From Lentisphaeria bacterium (GTDB lineage: Bacteria > Verrucomicrobiota > Lentisphaeria > Victivallales > Victivallaceae): 57,197 nt of DNA. Location: the NCBI GenBank assembly GCA_017456285.1, contig JAFTJQ010000047.1:1-57197 (forward strand), in the 5' to 3' direction. The translations under genes and the position numbers were made by a program. Positions 1 through 8,051 of this stretch are shown here, in pieces (the stretch's first letter is position 1; each line of letters begins with the position of its first letter). Below the pieces are notes generated by a model, which saw nothing but the letters and a program-made list of their open reading frames with translations, did not search any database and was not told the DNA's origin.

Positions 1-43
1 CGGAATGACACCTCAAATCTTTTGCCACGAGTTGCCACACAAC

Positions 44-91
44 GGGGGAGATTGCCACTTGTCGCTAAATCGCTCCAAGTTACTCTCCCCC
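44..91. repeat. Long inverted repeat near the left edge
   Basis: An 8-base arm GGGGGAGA (44-51) is exactly complementary to 84-91. Inside it a second 5-base pair (57-61 with 76-80) extends the hairpin. The stretch before it has three spaced TTGCCAC words. No T-run follows, so it is not a convincing terminator. It may be the outer part of the composite repeat at 110-395 or the tail of something beyond the edge. Confidence 0.45.
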
Positions 92-109
92 TTTGTATTC
101 CCCCTCTTC

Positions 110-395
110 CTTGCCGTTGGCAGGTCGTGACTGCGGTGGTCGCTGCGATGATTATGGGAAGCCTAAGATGCCTGGGAGACCTGGGAGCGAGCGTATCTAA
201 AATTTTCCGACCCGACCGTCAAAATGGGTTTATCTCTGCCGCCGTCGCAAAACTCCACCAACGTCATGCAGAGGAGCGAAAGCGACGAAGCATCCAGCAT
301 TTTATTAGTCGTGCTAATTTTTTTAGCACGACACCTACCGTAATTCATAATTCCCCTGTCCTCCATAGCTTTTGGCGACGGAGGATGCATTCTTA
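110..395. repeat. Composite dispersed intergenic repeat, left copy
   Basis: This non-coding block shares several modules, in inverted orientation, with 56888-57145. A 36-base module at 262-297 is identical to the reverse complement of 56997-57032. A hairpin follows at 308-332 (10-bp stem, T5 loop). A CCTCC/GGAGG hairpin at 360-384 is embedded in a near-identical segment. A weaker match lies at 113-152 against 57111-57140. Between modules the two copies diverge or differ in length. Short open frames here are carried by the repeat and look non-coding. It has the look of a mosaic, non-autonomous dispersed element. I see no transposase and no clear target-site duplication. Confidence 0.75.
308..332. 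repeat. Hairpin module of the left repeat copy
   Basis: GTCGTGCTAA at 308-317 pairs perfectly with 323-332 around a TTTTT loop. The equivalent place in the right-hand copy (56952-56970) also forms a stem, but its arm is GTCGCTC, so the sequence differs while the pairing is kept. Confidence 0.7.
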
Positions 396-472
396 ATTTT
401 TAATTTTTTGCCTTCATGTATCCAATTTTTGCAGAATCTCTCTTTTTTTTGTAAAAGAATTCTCTTTTTTAT

Positions 473-500
473 TTGAAAAATGGCACTTTTGGTGTATATT
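473..500 (+). promoter_or_regulatory. Putative promoter of the [FeFe]-hydrogenase cluster
   Basis: TTGAAA (473-478), a 16-base spacer and TATATT (495-500), preceded by TTGGTG. A start near 507 would leave a leader of about 45 bases before the first gene. The same pattern recurs at several other gene starts in the window. Confidence 0.6.
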
Positions 501-552
501 AAATGTGAATATATTAGATAAAAAAATATCGAAGTGCAAAAAGGGATAAAAT

Positions 553-810
553 ATGGGAAAAGTTCAGATTTGTATTTGTCTTGGAAGTTCTTGCTTCGCA
601 AGAGGTAATGAGAAAAATTTGCAGGTTATTGAGGATTTTATGGCTGAACATAACTTGCAGGACGGAATCGATTTGGATTTCGGCTGCTGCTTGTGTCAAG
701 GTGCTTGTGCCGGCGGCCCGAATGTGACGATTAACGGCAAAACCTATGGTAATGTCGATCCCGGTATGATGTTGGAACTGCTTCGCAAAAATTTCCCAGA
801 GATTAAATAA
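553..810 (+). CDS. Thioredoxin-like [2Fe-2S] ferredoxin (NuoE/HymA-type), first gene of hydrogenase cluster
   Basis: A protein of 85 residues in the thioredoxin-like ferredoxin fold. Cluster ligands are C9 and C14 (C-x4-C) and C48 and C52 (C-x3-C), followed by GGP, as in the NuoE/HydC family. It has no membrane segment and should act in the cytoplasm as a one-electron carrier or a small subunit. The ATG is preceded by AAGGG about eight bases upstream. It is 20 bases ahead of a PAS-containing hydrogenase-like protein, so it probably passes electrons to or from it. A second member of the family lies at 3783; the two are diverged paralogues. The redox partner cannot be told from the sequence. 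Confidence 0.85.
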   Translation: MGKVQICICLGSSCFARGNEKNLQVIEDFMAEHNLQDGIDLDFGCCLCQGACAGGPNVTINGKTYGNVDPGMMLELLRKNFPEIK

Positions 811-830
811 TTTAACCCAGTGGTGCTGAA

Positions 831-2546
831 ATGAATCATAATTTTCCCGTCTATACTGTGGCAACCTCATGTCAGGACTGTTATAAGTGTGTGCGTCACT
901 GCCCGTGCAAGGCGATTAAAGTCGAAAACGGCAGCGCAAGCATTATCCCCGAACTTTGTGTAAGTTGCGGTCGATGTGTGCGGGTTTGTCCCGTTCATGC
1001 TAAAAAAATTCGCCCTGACTTATCCAGAGGACGTTTCTTACTCAGTGATTCAAATAATTTGGTGATTGCCTCTTTGGCACCGTCATACGTCTCTTACTTC
1101 AAAAACACCAATGCGGCAACTATGATTACCGCTCTCAAGAAACTCGGATTTTACGGGGTTTCTGAAACCGCTCACGGTGCACAGATTGTCAGTAGTGAAT
1201 GTGCTAAATACATTGACCGCAAAGGCAACGGAGTTTACATTTCAAGTGCCTGCCCGAGTGCGGTGGAGTTTATAAATAAGTATTTGACTGAATATACTCG
1301 CTGTATCGTGCCGGTTAAATCTCCCTTGTTGGCTCATGCGAATTTGCTTCGTGAGAAGTATGGCGAAAATACCAGGGTGATCTTTTTCGGTCCCTGTGCC
1401 GCCAAGAAAAATGAAGCGGATTCACACAAAAATGAATTGGATTTGAGCTTGACTTTTGCGGATTTGGAGGATTGGTTCAAGCAGGAAAATATTAATTTAT
1501 CAACTCTTTTGGCCGCAGAGGGTGCTGAATTTCTGCTTGGTAACGCCGAGGAGGGAAGAGTTTACCCATTTGAGGGCGGTATGAATGATACAATTCGCAA
1601 AAATAATGACGATGTTCAATATTTGGCGGTGTCAGGCCTTGAGAATATCAGAAGAATTTTAGGCAGTGATACTTCCGCAGCGGAGTGCAAGGACAAAAAG
1701 ATTTTTATCGAATGTCTTGCCTGTGCAGGTGGTTGTATCAATGGACCGGTAATGCCCGAAGAGAGTGACAGCTTGGCAAATATTATTCGCACTTCACGGG
1801 ATTACGCTAATGAAAACAGCCGCCACCGTGATTATGAACTCGATATTCGTGAGGGCTATTTTGAACGCAAAATCAATGAAAATGAGATCACCGAGGCGGA
1901 TATTAAAAATATTCTGCTCTCAATCGGCAAAAAACATCACGAGGATGAACTTAATTGCGGCGGTTGCGGTTACTACACTTGCAGATCATTTGCTAAAGCC
2001 TTGCTTGAGGGTAAAGCCGAGAGTTCAATGTGCGTATCTTACTTGAAGCAATCCGCCCAGAAAAAGAGTAATGCTTTAATTCGTTACATCCCCGCAGGTG
2101 TGGTTATTGCCGATGCGAATATGAAAATTATTGAGTGCAACGAGAACTTCGCCGGACTTTTTGACGAAAGTACCAAACTGGCTTATGAGGTTACTCCGGG
2201 TTTGCCGGGGGTGGATTTGACCAATATTATCGAATTTACGGAACTTTTTGAGGCGGCACTCTCCAGCGGAAAAGATATTGTCAGAAATAACTATGTGTGC
2301 GGTGACAAAATTTTGAATATCAGCATTTTTACTATCGAAGTGCATCGCATCGTCGGTGCAATTTTGCAGGATGTTACCAAGAGCGAACTCCACCGGGAAC
2401 AGATTTCTGAAAAAGCGCGTGAAGTTATTCAGAAAAATGTGATTACCGTGCAGAAAATTGCTCACTACTTGGGTGAACACATGGCGGAAACTGAAGTGTT
2501 GCTGCGTGAAGTTGCTTCTGGTTACAGTAATGACGGCAAGGAATAA
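831..2546 (+). CDS. PAS-containing, sensory-type (group C-like) [FeFe]-hydrogenase
   Basis: This 571-residue soluble protein starts with two [4Fe-4S] ferredoxin motifs (C14-C24 and C43-C53). The H-cluster domain follows. Loop 1 is SACPS with C141, loop 2 is GPCAAKKNE with C189, and loop 3 is CLACAGGC with C298 and C302. All four H-cluster cysteines are kept, but the catalytic proton-shuttle cysteine of TSCCP enzymes is replaced by A140, the pattern of sensory HydS proteins. A further four-cysteine site (C376, C379, C384, C401) and a PAS-like domain (about 413-520) complete it. By family knowledge it should sense H2 or redox state more than turn it over. A PP2C-type phosphatase follows 14 bases later, the likely output. 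No kinase is next to it. Confidence 0.88.
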   Translation: MNHNFPVYTVATSCQDCYKCVRHCPCKAIKVENGSASIIPELCVSCGRCVRVCPVHAKKIRPDLSRGRFLLSDSNNLVIASLAPSYVSYFKNTNAATMITALKKLGFYGVSETAHGAQIVSSECAKYIDRKGNGVYISSACPSAVEFINKYLTEYTRCIVPVKSPLLAHANLLREKYGENTRVIFFGPCAAKKNEADSHKNELDLSLTFADLEDWFKQENINLSTLLAAEGAEFLLGNAEEGRVYPFEGGMNDTIRKNNDDVQYLAVSGLENIRRILGSDTSAAECKDKKIFIECLACAGGCINGPVMPEESDSLANIIRTSRDYANENSRHRDYELDIREGYFERKINENEITEADIKNILLSIGKKHHEDELNCGGCGYYTCRSFAKALLEGKAESSMCVSYLKQSAQKKSNALIRYIPAGVVIADANMKIIECNENFAGLFDESTKLAYEVTPGLPGVDLTNIIEFTELFEAALSSGKDIVRNNYVCGDKILNISIFTIEVHRIVGAILQDVTKSELHREQISEKAREVIQKNVITVQKIAHYLGEHMAETEVLLREVASGYSNDGKE

Positions 2547-2560
2547 AATAGAGTGTAGTT

Positions 2561-3745
2561 ATGAATGGTGATGAAACATTTATTGAGATAGAGTGTTCTC
2601 AATCAATCAAAACCGGAGAGAGCGTGTGCGGTGATGCTTTCAAAACCGTGCGTCTCGATGACGAAAATCGTCATATTGCAGTGCTTTCTGACGGTTTGGG
2701 CAGCGGTATCAAAGCTTGCTTGCTGGCAAGCATGACTACCACCATGGCTCTCGAATTTATTCGCAAAAATATGGATGTTTTGCCCTCGGCAGAGATTATT
2801 ATGGATACTTTGCCGGTGTGCGAATTGCGAAAAATCAGTTATGCTACTTTCTCTATTTTTGATATTCTTTCAGGTGGAAAAGTGCGCGTTATTGAAATGG
2901 ATAACCCAAAATTTATTCACTTGCGGAACGGTAAAGATGTTCAATGGGAAGCAAAAACTATGGTTTCAGAGAAGTGGCCTGACCGTAAACTCGGAGTAAC
3001 GGAGTTCAAGGCGATTGCAGGGGATAGAATTATTTGCTTCTCTGACGGAGTTTCGCAAGCAGGTCTCGGCTCCCCCGAAAATAAATTCGGTTGGCGTCGT
3101 GACGGAGCATTGAAGTTTATTCAGGATGTAATCGCTAAAGAACCGTCGGTTTCCGCCAGAGAATTGGCTCGCAAAATAACTGTCGAAGCCAGAAGCAAAA
3201 ATCCGGAATATAAATATTTGGATGATACCAGCTGTATGGTAATTTATTTCCGCAAACCCAGAAAGTTGCAATTACTTACAGGTCCGCCATTCAATGAGGA
3301 AAATGATAAAATTTTTGCTAAAAGGGTGCTTTCCTATGAGGGAAAAACTGTCCTTTGCGGAGGTACAACTGCCAATATCATTTCCCGTGAATTAAATCGG
3401 AAAATTACGACAAATTTGAAACTTATTCGTATTTCAGGTAATTTGCCGCCGCCGTCACAGATGGATGGAGTGGATCTGATTACGGAGGGAATTTTGACCT
3501 TGACTGAAGTTTGCAGGGCTTTGGAGGCAGGGAAATTGTATGACTTGCCGCTCGCTGCAAGCGAATTAACTAATATGCTGATGAATAGCGATGTGATTGA
3601 CTTAATTGTGGGAACAAAGGTCAATGAGGCACATCAAGACCCCAATTTGCCGGTGGATTTGGAGATTCGCCGAAATATTGTGAAGAAAATCAAATATATT
3701 CTGGAGCAGAAATATCGCAAATTGGTAACGATTAAATATTATTAG
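2561..3745 (+). CDS. PP2C/SpoIIE-type serine/threonine phosphatase linked to hydrogenase
   Basis: A 394-residue soluble protein. The N-terminal 230 residues match the SpoIIE/PP2C fold, with metal-binding acidic motifs GD near 24, LSDGLGSG near 42-49, a second SDG and a late DDTS. The C-terminal 160 residues have no match that I recognise and include a GGTT loop. It sits between the sensory-type hydrogenase and a second hydrogenase module, so removing phosphate from a protein in response to H2 or ferredoxin state is the natural guess. No matching Ser/Thr kinase is in the window. Similar phosphatase-hydrogenase neighbourhoods are known for group C [FeFe]-hydrogenases. Confidence 0.85.
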   Translation: MNGDETFIEIECSQSIKTGESVCGDAFKTVRLDDENRHIAVLSDGLGSGIKACLLASMTTTMALEFIRKNMDVLPSAEIIMDTLPVCELRKISYATFSIFDILSGGKVRVIEMDNPKFIHLRNGKDVQWEAKTMVSEKWPDRKLGVTEFKAIAGDRIICFSDGVSQAGLGSPENKFGWRRDGALKFIQDVIAKEPSVSARELARKITVEARSKNPEYKYLDDTSCMVIYFRKPRKLQLLTGPPFNEENDKIFAKRVLSYEGKTVLCGGTTANIISRELNRKITTNLKLIRISGNLPPPSQMDGVDLITEGILTLTEVCRALEAGKLYDLPLAASELTNMLMNSDVIDLIVGTKVNEAHQDPNLPVDLEIRRNIVKKIKYILEQKYRKLVTIKYY

Positions 3746-3782
3746 TTTTTATATATAGAAAATTTTTGAAAGGAAAACAAAA

Positions 3783-4037
3783 ATGGAAAAAATTAAAGTT
3801 GAAATTTGTGTAGGAACAACCTGTTTTGTGTTGGGTGCATCTGCTTTGCAGGATATTGAGATGTTTCTCCCCGAAGAATTAAAAGACAAAGTAGAAATTA
3901 CCGGAGCAAACTGTTTGGGATTGTGCAAAAATTCACACTTCGGCGATGCTCCTTTTGTGCGTATTAATGAGAGTATCATTGTTTCTCAGGCTACAATTGA
4001 CAGCGTGATTAATGAAATTAAAAAACTTGTAAAATAA
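3783..4037 (+). CDS. Thioredoxin-like [2Fe-2S] ferredoxin, second copy
   Basis: An 84-residue NuoE/HymA-type ferredoxin with C9-x4-C14 and C44-x3-C48 as ligands. It is preceded by a good AAAGGA ribosome site. It ends 14 bases before the large [FeFe]-hydrogenase, so it is best read as the small electron-transfer partner of that enzyme. It differs from the copy at 553 by having NCLGLCKN in place of a CCLCQGAC-type second motif and no GGP after it. Confidence 0.85.
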   Translation: MEKIKVEICVGTTCFVLGASALQDIEMFLPEELKDKVEITGANCLGLCKNSHFGDAPFVRINESIIVSQATIDSVINEIKKLVK

Positions 4038-4051
4038 TAGGAATTTTTATC

Positions 4052-5488
4052 GTGAATAATAATGCAGAGAGATTTCGCCGTGAATTATTAATCAGAGTCA
4101 TTCGCGGATATTTAGATGGAACACTTCGAAAAGATATTGACCGTATCCCAATCGAACTTCGCCCGAAAACTATGGAAGCTGCCAGCCGCTGCTGCGTTTA
4201 CAAAGATCGTGCCGTAACCAAATACCGCTTGATGGCAATGCTCGGTTGCGGAGTTGAAGAAGAAGTCGATGAAGCAAAATCTTTGGCTGAATATTTGGAT
4301 GATGCCGAGAAACGTACTGAGTTGTCTCCGAATATTTTGAGCGTGCTTGATATTGCTTGTCAGGCTTGCGTGGAGAGTCAATACATTGTAACCAATGCTT
4401 GCCGCGGCTGTTTCGCTCGTCCATGTACTTTTACCTGTCCCAGAGGGGCAATCACTGTCGTCGGCCGTCAGGCAAAAATTGATAAATCAAAGTGTATTGA
4501 CTGCGGTAAGTGTACCAAAGTTTGTCCGTACAGTGCGATTATCCGTGTGCCGATCCCCTGCGAGGAATCATGCCCCGTCGGTGCGATTAAAAAAGATGAG
4601 ACCGGCAAGGAGAAAATCGATTTTGAAAAGTGTATTTCTTGCGGTAAATGCTTAAAAGCATGCCCATTCAGTGCGGTTTTGGAGCGTTCGCAGATTATTG
4701 ATATATTAAAAGCCCTCAAAAGCGGTAAAGAGGTCGTGGCAATGGTTGCTCCCTCAATTATCGGTCAATTCCCGAACCGTTTGGAGCAGATTGCCGAGGC
4801 TTTGAGTTTGGTAGGCTTCTCTGAAATGGAGGAGGTCGCTTTCGGTGCTGAAAAAACCACCCGCAACGAAACTGCGGAATTTTTTGAAAAAATGGCGGCA
4901 GGTGATCCCTTGATGACAACCAGTTGCTGTCCTGCTTATGTCGAAGCGGTTAAACGCCATGTGCCGCAGTTGCTTAAATATGTATCTCATACCAAGAGTC
5001 CGATGGGATATTCAGCAGAGATGGTCAAAAAACGCAGTCCCGAAGCTGTTACAGTATTTATCGGACCATGTGTGGCAAAGCGTAAAGAGGCACAGAGTGA
5101 TGCAAATACTGACTATGTAATGACTTATGAGGAGTTGGGGGCATTGTTTGCCGCTTTGGAAATCAATTTGTCAGAACTTCACGGAATTACACTTTTGCGT
5201 GAAGCAGACGGTTACGCAAGAGGTTTCGCAACCAGCTGCGGTGTAACCAGTGCGATTTTGCAGGACAAGGCGATGGCGGATTCTACCGAAAAACCGAATG
5301 CAAAGTTCATCAATGGTTTGGACAAAAAGAGTATGAAACTTCTTCCCTTGTATGCAAATGGCAAACTTCCCGGAAACTTCCTCGAAGTTATGGCTTGTGA
5401 GGGCGGTTGCGTCGGTGGCCCCTGTTCACTGCGTGATGTGAATTTGGCTGCTTTGGCAGTAAAAAAACAAGTTGAAGAGACTAAATAA
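4052..5488 (+). CDS. [FeFe]-hydrogenase, group B-like, with ferredoxin domains
   Basis: A 478-residue soluble protein starting at GTG with AGGA nine bases upstream; no suitable ATG is nearby. Residues 1-105 are helical and unrecognised. Cysteine sites run from 117 to 129, 148 to 158 and 170 to 204 and should hold several [4Fe-4S] clusters. The H-cluster domain has L1 TSCCPAY (C292 proton shuttle, C293 ligand), L2 IGPCVAKRKE (C340) and L3 MACEGGCVGGP (C449, C453). All catalytic residues are present, so it should make or use H2, with ferredoxin as the likely partner. The loop signatures resemble group B more than the classic group A. The maturases HydE, HydF and HydG are not in this window. Confidence 0.9.
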   Translation: MNNNAERFRRELLIRVIRGYLDGTLRKDIDRIPIELRPKTMEAASRCCVYKDRAVTKYRLMAMLGCGVEEEVDEAKSLAEYLDDAEKRTELSPNILSVLDIACQACVESQYIVTNACRGCFARPCTFTCPRGAITVVGRQAKIDKSKCIDCGKCTKVCPYSAIIRVPIPCEESCPVGAIKKDETGKEKIDFEKCISCGKCLKACPFSAVLERSQIIDILKALKSGKEVVAMVAPSIIGQFPNRLEQIAEALSLVGFSEMEEVAFGAEKTTRNETAEFFEKMAAGDPLMTTSCCPAYVEAVKRHVPQLLKYVSHTKSPMGYSAEMVKKRSPEAVTVFIGPCVAKRKEAQSDANTDYVMTYEELGALFAALEINLSELHGITLLREADGYARGFATSCGVTSAILQDKAMADSTEKPNAKFINGLDKKSMKLLPLYANGKLPGNFLEVMACEGGCVGGPCSLRDVNLAALAVKKQVEETK

Positions 5489-5520
5489 AAATATTGTAAA
5501 TTATTGACATAGAGGTTTTT

Positions 5521-7998
5521 ATGGAAAAGTTTATTCGTGAAGTTTTGAGTCGGATGACTACCGAGGAAAAAATTCAACTCACTGTCGGGTCAGGCGAATT
5601 ATCAATCGGTAATTTGCCGAGTCAGGGAATCCGTGAAGTTTATGTCGCTGACGGGCCTCAAGGTATTCGTCGTGAAAGTGGCGAATTTAATGTCGCTCTC
5701 CCCTGCGGATTGAGTTTGGCGGCGTCTTTCGATCCTAAATTGGCTGAAGAATACGGTGCAGTTATCGGCGAAGAGGCTCGTGCCTGCTGTATTCGAGGCA
5801 GTTTGGGTCCGGGAATGAACTTAACCAGAACGCCTTTGAACGGAAGAACTTTTGAATACTACGGCGAAGACCCGATTGTGTCAGGGAAAATTGCGGCAGG
5901 CTATGTCAGAGGGTGTCAGAGCAAAGATGTCGGAGCGTGTCCTAAACACTTGGCATTAAATAATCAGGAGATTTGCCGTACTACCGGAAATTCTATTTGT
6001 GATGAAGCAACTATCAGAAGTTTGTACTTGGAAAATTTTGAAACCATGCTCCGCGAATCCGAACCATGGATGGTTATGAGTGCTTACAATAAAATCAATG
6101 GGGTGCAAGCTTCAGAGTGTGAATTAACTCAGAAAAAATTCCTGCGTGGTGAATTTAATTTTGACGGAGTTATTATGTCTGACTGGGGCGGTACCTGGAA
6201 TCGGGCGAAAGCTCTTAATGGGGGGCAGGACTTGGAGATGCCCGGCAGACCGAGAGAGAAAGTGCTTGAGGACTTGCTTGCTAAAGTTGAAAGCGGCGAA
6301 TTGTCAATGGAAGTTTTGGACAATGCGGTGCTTAATAACTTGCGTTTGCTTTACCGTATGAAGGCTTTTGAAAAAGATGAAGATACCGGCGGCTATGAAG
6401 TTAACAGCAAAAAAAATATTGATTTTGTCCGTCATTGTGCTGCCGAGGGTGCAGTTTTGCTCAAAAATGATGACAAATTTTTGCCAGTTGACTTTAAAAA
6501 ACTCAAAAAAATCGCAGTTATCGGACCTTCGGCAGACTATAAACACCAATTTGATAAACCGTTGGATCTTGGCGGAGGTTCAGGAGCAGTTCACCCCGCG
6601 TATGAAGTTACAGTCCTGGAGGCAATCAAAAAGCAATTCGGAGAAAATTGCGAAGTTAAGTACGCAAGCGGTGTGAAATTCAGTTTGGAAAAAGCAATCG
6701 ACCCCGAACTTTTGGGCGACGGATTTACTGCTGAATATTATAACTCCTATCAGGATCTTGAAGATGGCAAAGAACCGTTTTTAACTCGTAAAGAAAAAAC
6801 TATGCAGTTGAGATTCGGAGTGCTCAATGCCGGTGGTGTAATGACTTCGGATGAAATTGCCGATGCAAAGGCTGCTCGTTTCAAGGGATATATTACTCCG
6901 AAAAAGAGTGGCAAAGTCCATATTCAATTTGGTACAATTCAATTTTTCAGCAGATTTTTCGTTAATGGCAAAGAGTATACCGATCCGCAGAGATTTATTA
7001 ATGGCAAATATGGTTTTGAAACTCCGATTTGCGAAATGGATGCAGTTGCAGGTGAGCCGATTGAGATTGAATTGATTATTAAACGCCTCTCAAAGACATT
7101 GGCAAAGGTTAATTTGAGATACACTGAATGTGATAATGCCGCAATTGATAATGCAGTTGAAGTTGCTAAAAATGCTGATTTAGTTGTCTATGTCGGCGGT
7201 ACTCACCACATTTATGACCGTGAGGGTTTAGGTTGGGGGGATGCCAAAGATGTGGATATTCCTGATTTGGAATTGCCTGACAACCAAGTCGGATTGATCA
7301 AAGAAATTCTCAAGGTCAATAAGAAAATGGCGGTTGTTTTAATCAATGGTTCAGTGGTAAATATTGAAGACTTCGCCGATGAAGTGCCGGCAATTTTGGA
7401 AGTATTCTACCCCGGCATGGAGTGCGGAAATTCAGTAGTTGATATGCTTTCAGGAGCGAAAACTCCTAATGGCAGGCTGCCATTTACTTGGTGCCGCAAG
7501 TTGACCGATTATCCCTCTATTGCCAATGGAAATTATCCCGGTAACCGAACTGCGGAAGTGCCGTATGTCCATTATGACGAGGGAGTTTTCATCGGTTATC
7601 GCTATACTGAAAGAGAAAAAATTGATGTGCGTTTCCCATTCGGCTACGGCTTGAGCTATGCTGAATTTGAACATGAACTGCTTGAAATGTCCGACAATGG
7701 CGAAACATGCAAAGTCAGAGTTAAAAATATTTCAGACTGTGACGGTGCAAGTGTGGTTCAACTCTATGTCGGATGCAAGGATAATTTGCCGGTTCGCCCG
7801 GAAAAAGTTTTGCGTAACTTTGTCAAAGTTCACCTGAAAGCAGGAGAAGAAAAGATTATTGAACTTGCTTTGACGGAAAGAGATTTCTCTTACTTCAATG
7901 CGGATAGTTTCAAATTTGAATCGTGTAAAGGTGAATTTTTTATCGAATTGGGAACAAATATCAAGGACATTTTTGCTCGTAAAACTATTAATCGATAA
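5521..7998 (+). CDS. Glycoside hydrolase family 3 beta-glycosidase with inserted PA14 domain
   Basis: An 825-residue GH3 enzyme (beta-glucosidase type). The N-terminal barrel carries KHLALNNQE and the nucleophile D221 in MSDWGG. The second alpha/beta domain is interrupted at about 395-520 by a PA14-like segment (GFTAEYYN start), and a fibronectin III-like domain ends the protein. There is no signal peptide, so it should hydrolyse imported oligosaccharides in the cytoplasm. The ATG has AGAGG upstream. It begins 32 bases after the hydrogenase with no terminator between, so it may be read from the same transcript. Exact sugar specificity cannot be told. Confidence 0.88.
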   Translation: MEKFIREVLSRMTTEEKIQLTVGSGELSIGNLPSQGIREVYVADGPQGIRRESGEFNVALPCGLSLAASFDPKLAEEYGAVIGEEARACCIRGSLGPGMNLTRTPLNGRTFEYYGEDPIVSGKIAAGYVRGCQSKDVGACPKHLALNNQEICRTTGNSICDEATIRSLYLENFETMLRESEPWMVMSAYNKINGVQASECELTQKKFLRGEFNFDGVIMSDWGGTWNRAKALNGGQDLEMPGRPREKVLEDLLAKVESGELSMEVLDNAVLNNLRLLYRMKAFEKDEDTGGYEVNSKKNIDFVRHCAAEGAVLLKNDDKFLPVDFKKLKKIAVIGPSADYKHQFDKPLDLGGGSGAVHPAYEVTVLEAIKKQFGENCEVKYASGVKFSLEKAIDPELLGDGFTAEYYNSYQDLEDGKEPFLTRKEKTMQLRFGVLNAGGVMTSDEIADAKAARFKGYITPKKSGKVHIQFGTIQFFSRFFVNGKEYTDPQRFINGKYGFETPICEMDAVAGEPIEIELIIKRLSKTLAKVNLRYTECDNAAIDNAVEVAKNADLVVYVGGTHHIYDREGLGWGDAKDVDIPDLELPDNQVGLIKEILKVNKKMAVVLINGSVVNIEDFADEVPAILEVFYPGMECGNSVVDMLSGAKTPNGRLPFTWCRKLTDYPSIANGNYPGNRTAEVPYVHYDEGVFIGYRYTEREKIDVRFPFGYGLSYAEFEHELLEMSDNGETCKVRVKNISDCDGASVVQLYVGCKDNLPVRPEKVLRNFVKVHLKAGEEKIIELALTERDFSYFNADSFKFESCKGEFFIELGTNIKDIFARKTINR

Positions 7999-8051
7999 TT
8001 TGCTTAAAAAGTTTTTAACCTATTTTTTTGAACGGAAGGGACACATAAATA

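Noticed and set aside
22-396. Open frames of 75-124 codons on both strands in the left-edge block
   Set aside because: They run through the composite repeat and its hairpins, similar frames recur in the right-hand copy, and no family pattern or ribosome site supports them.
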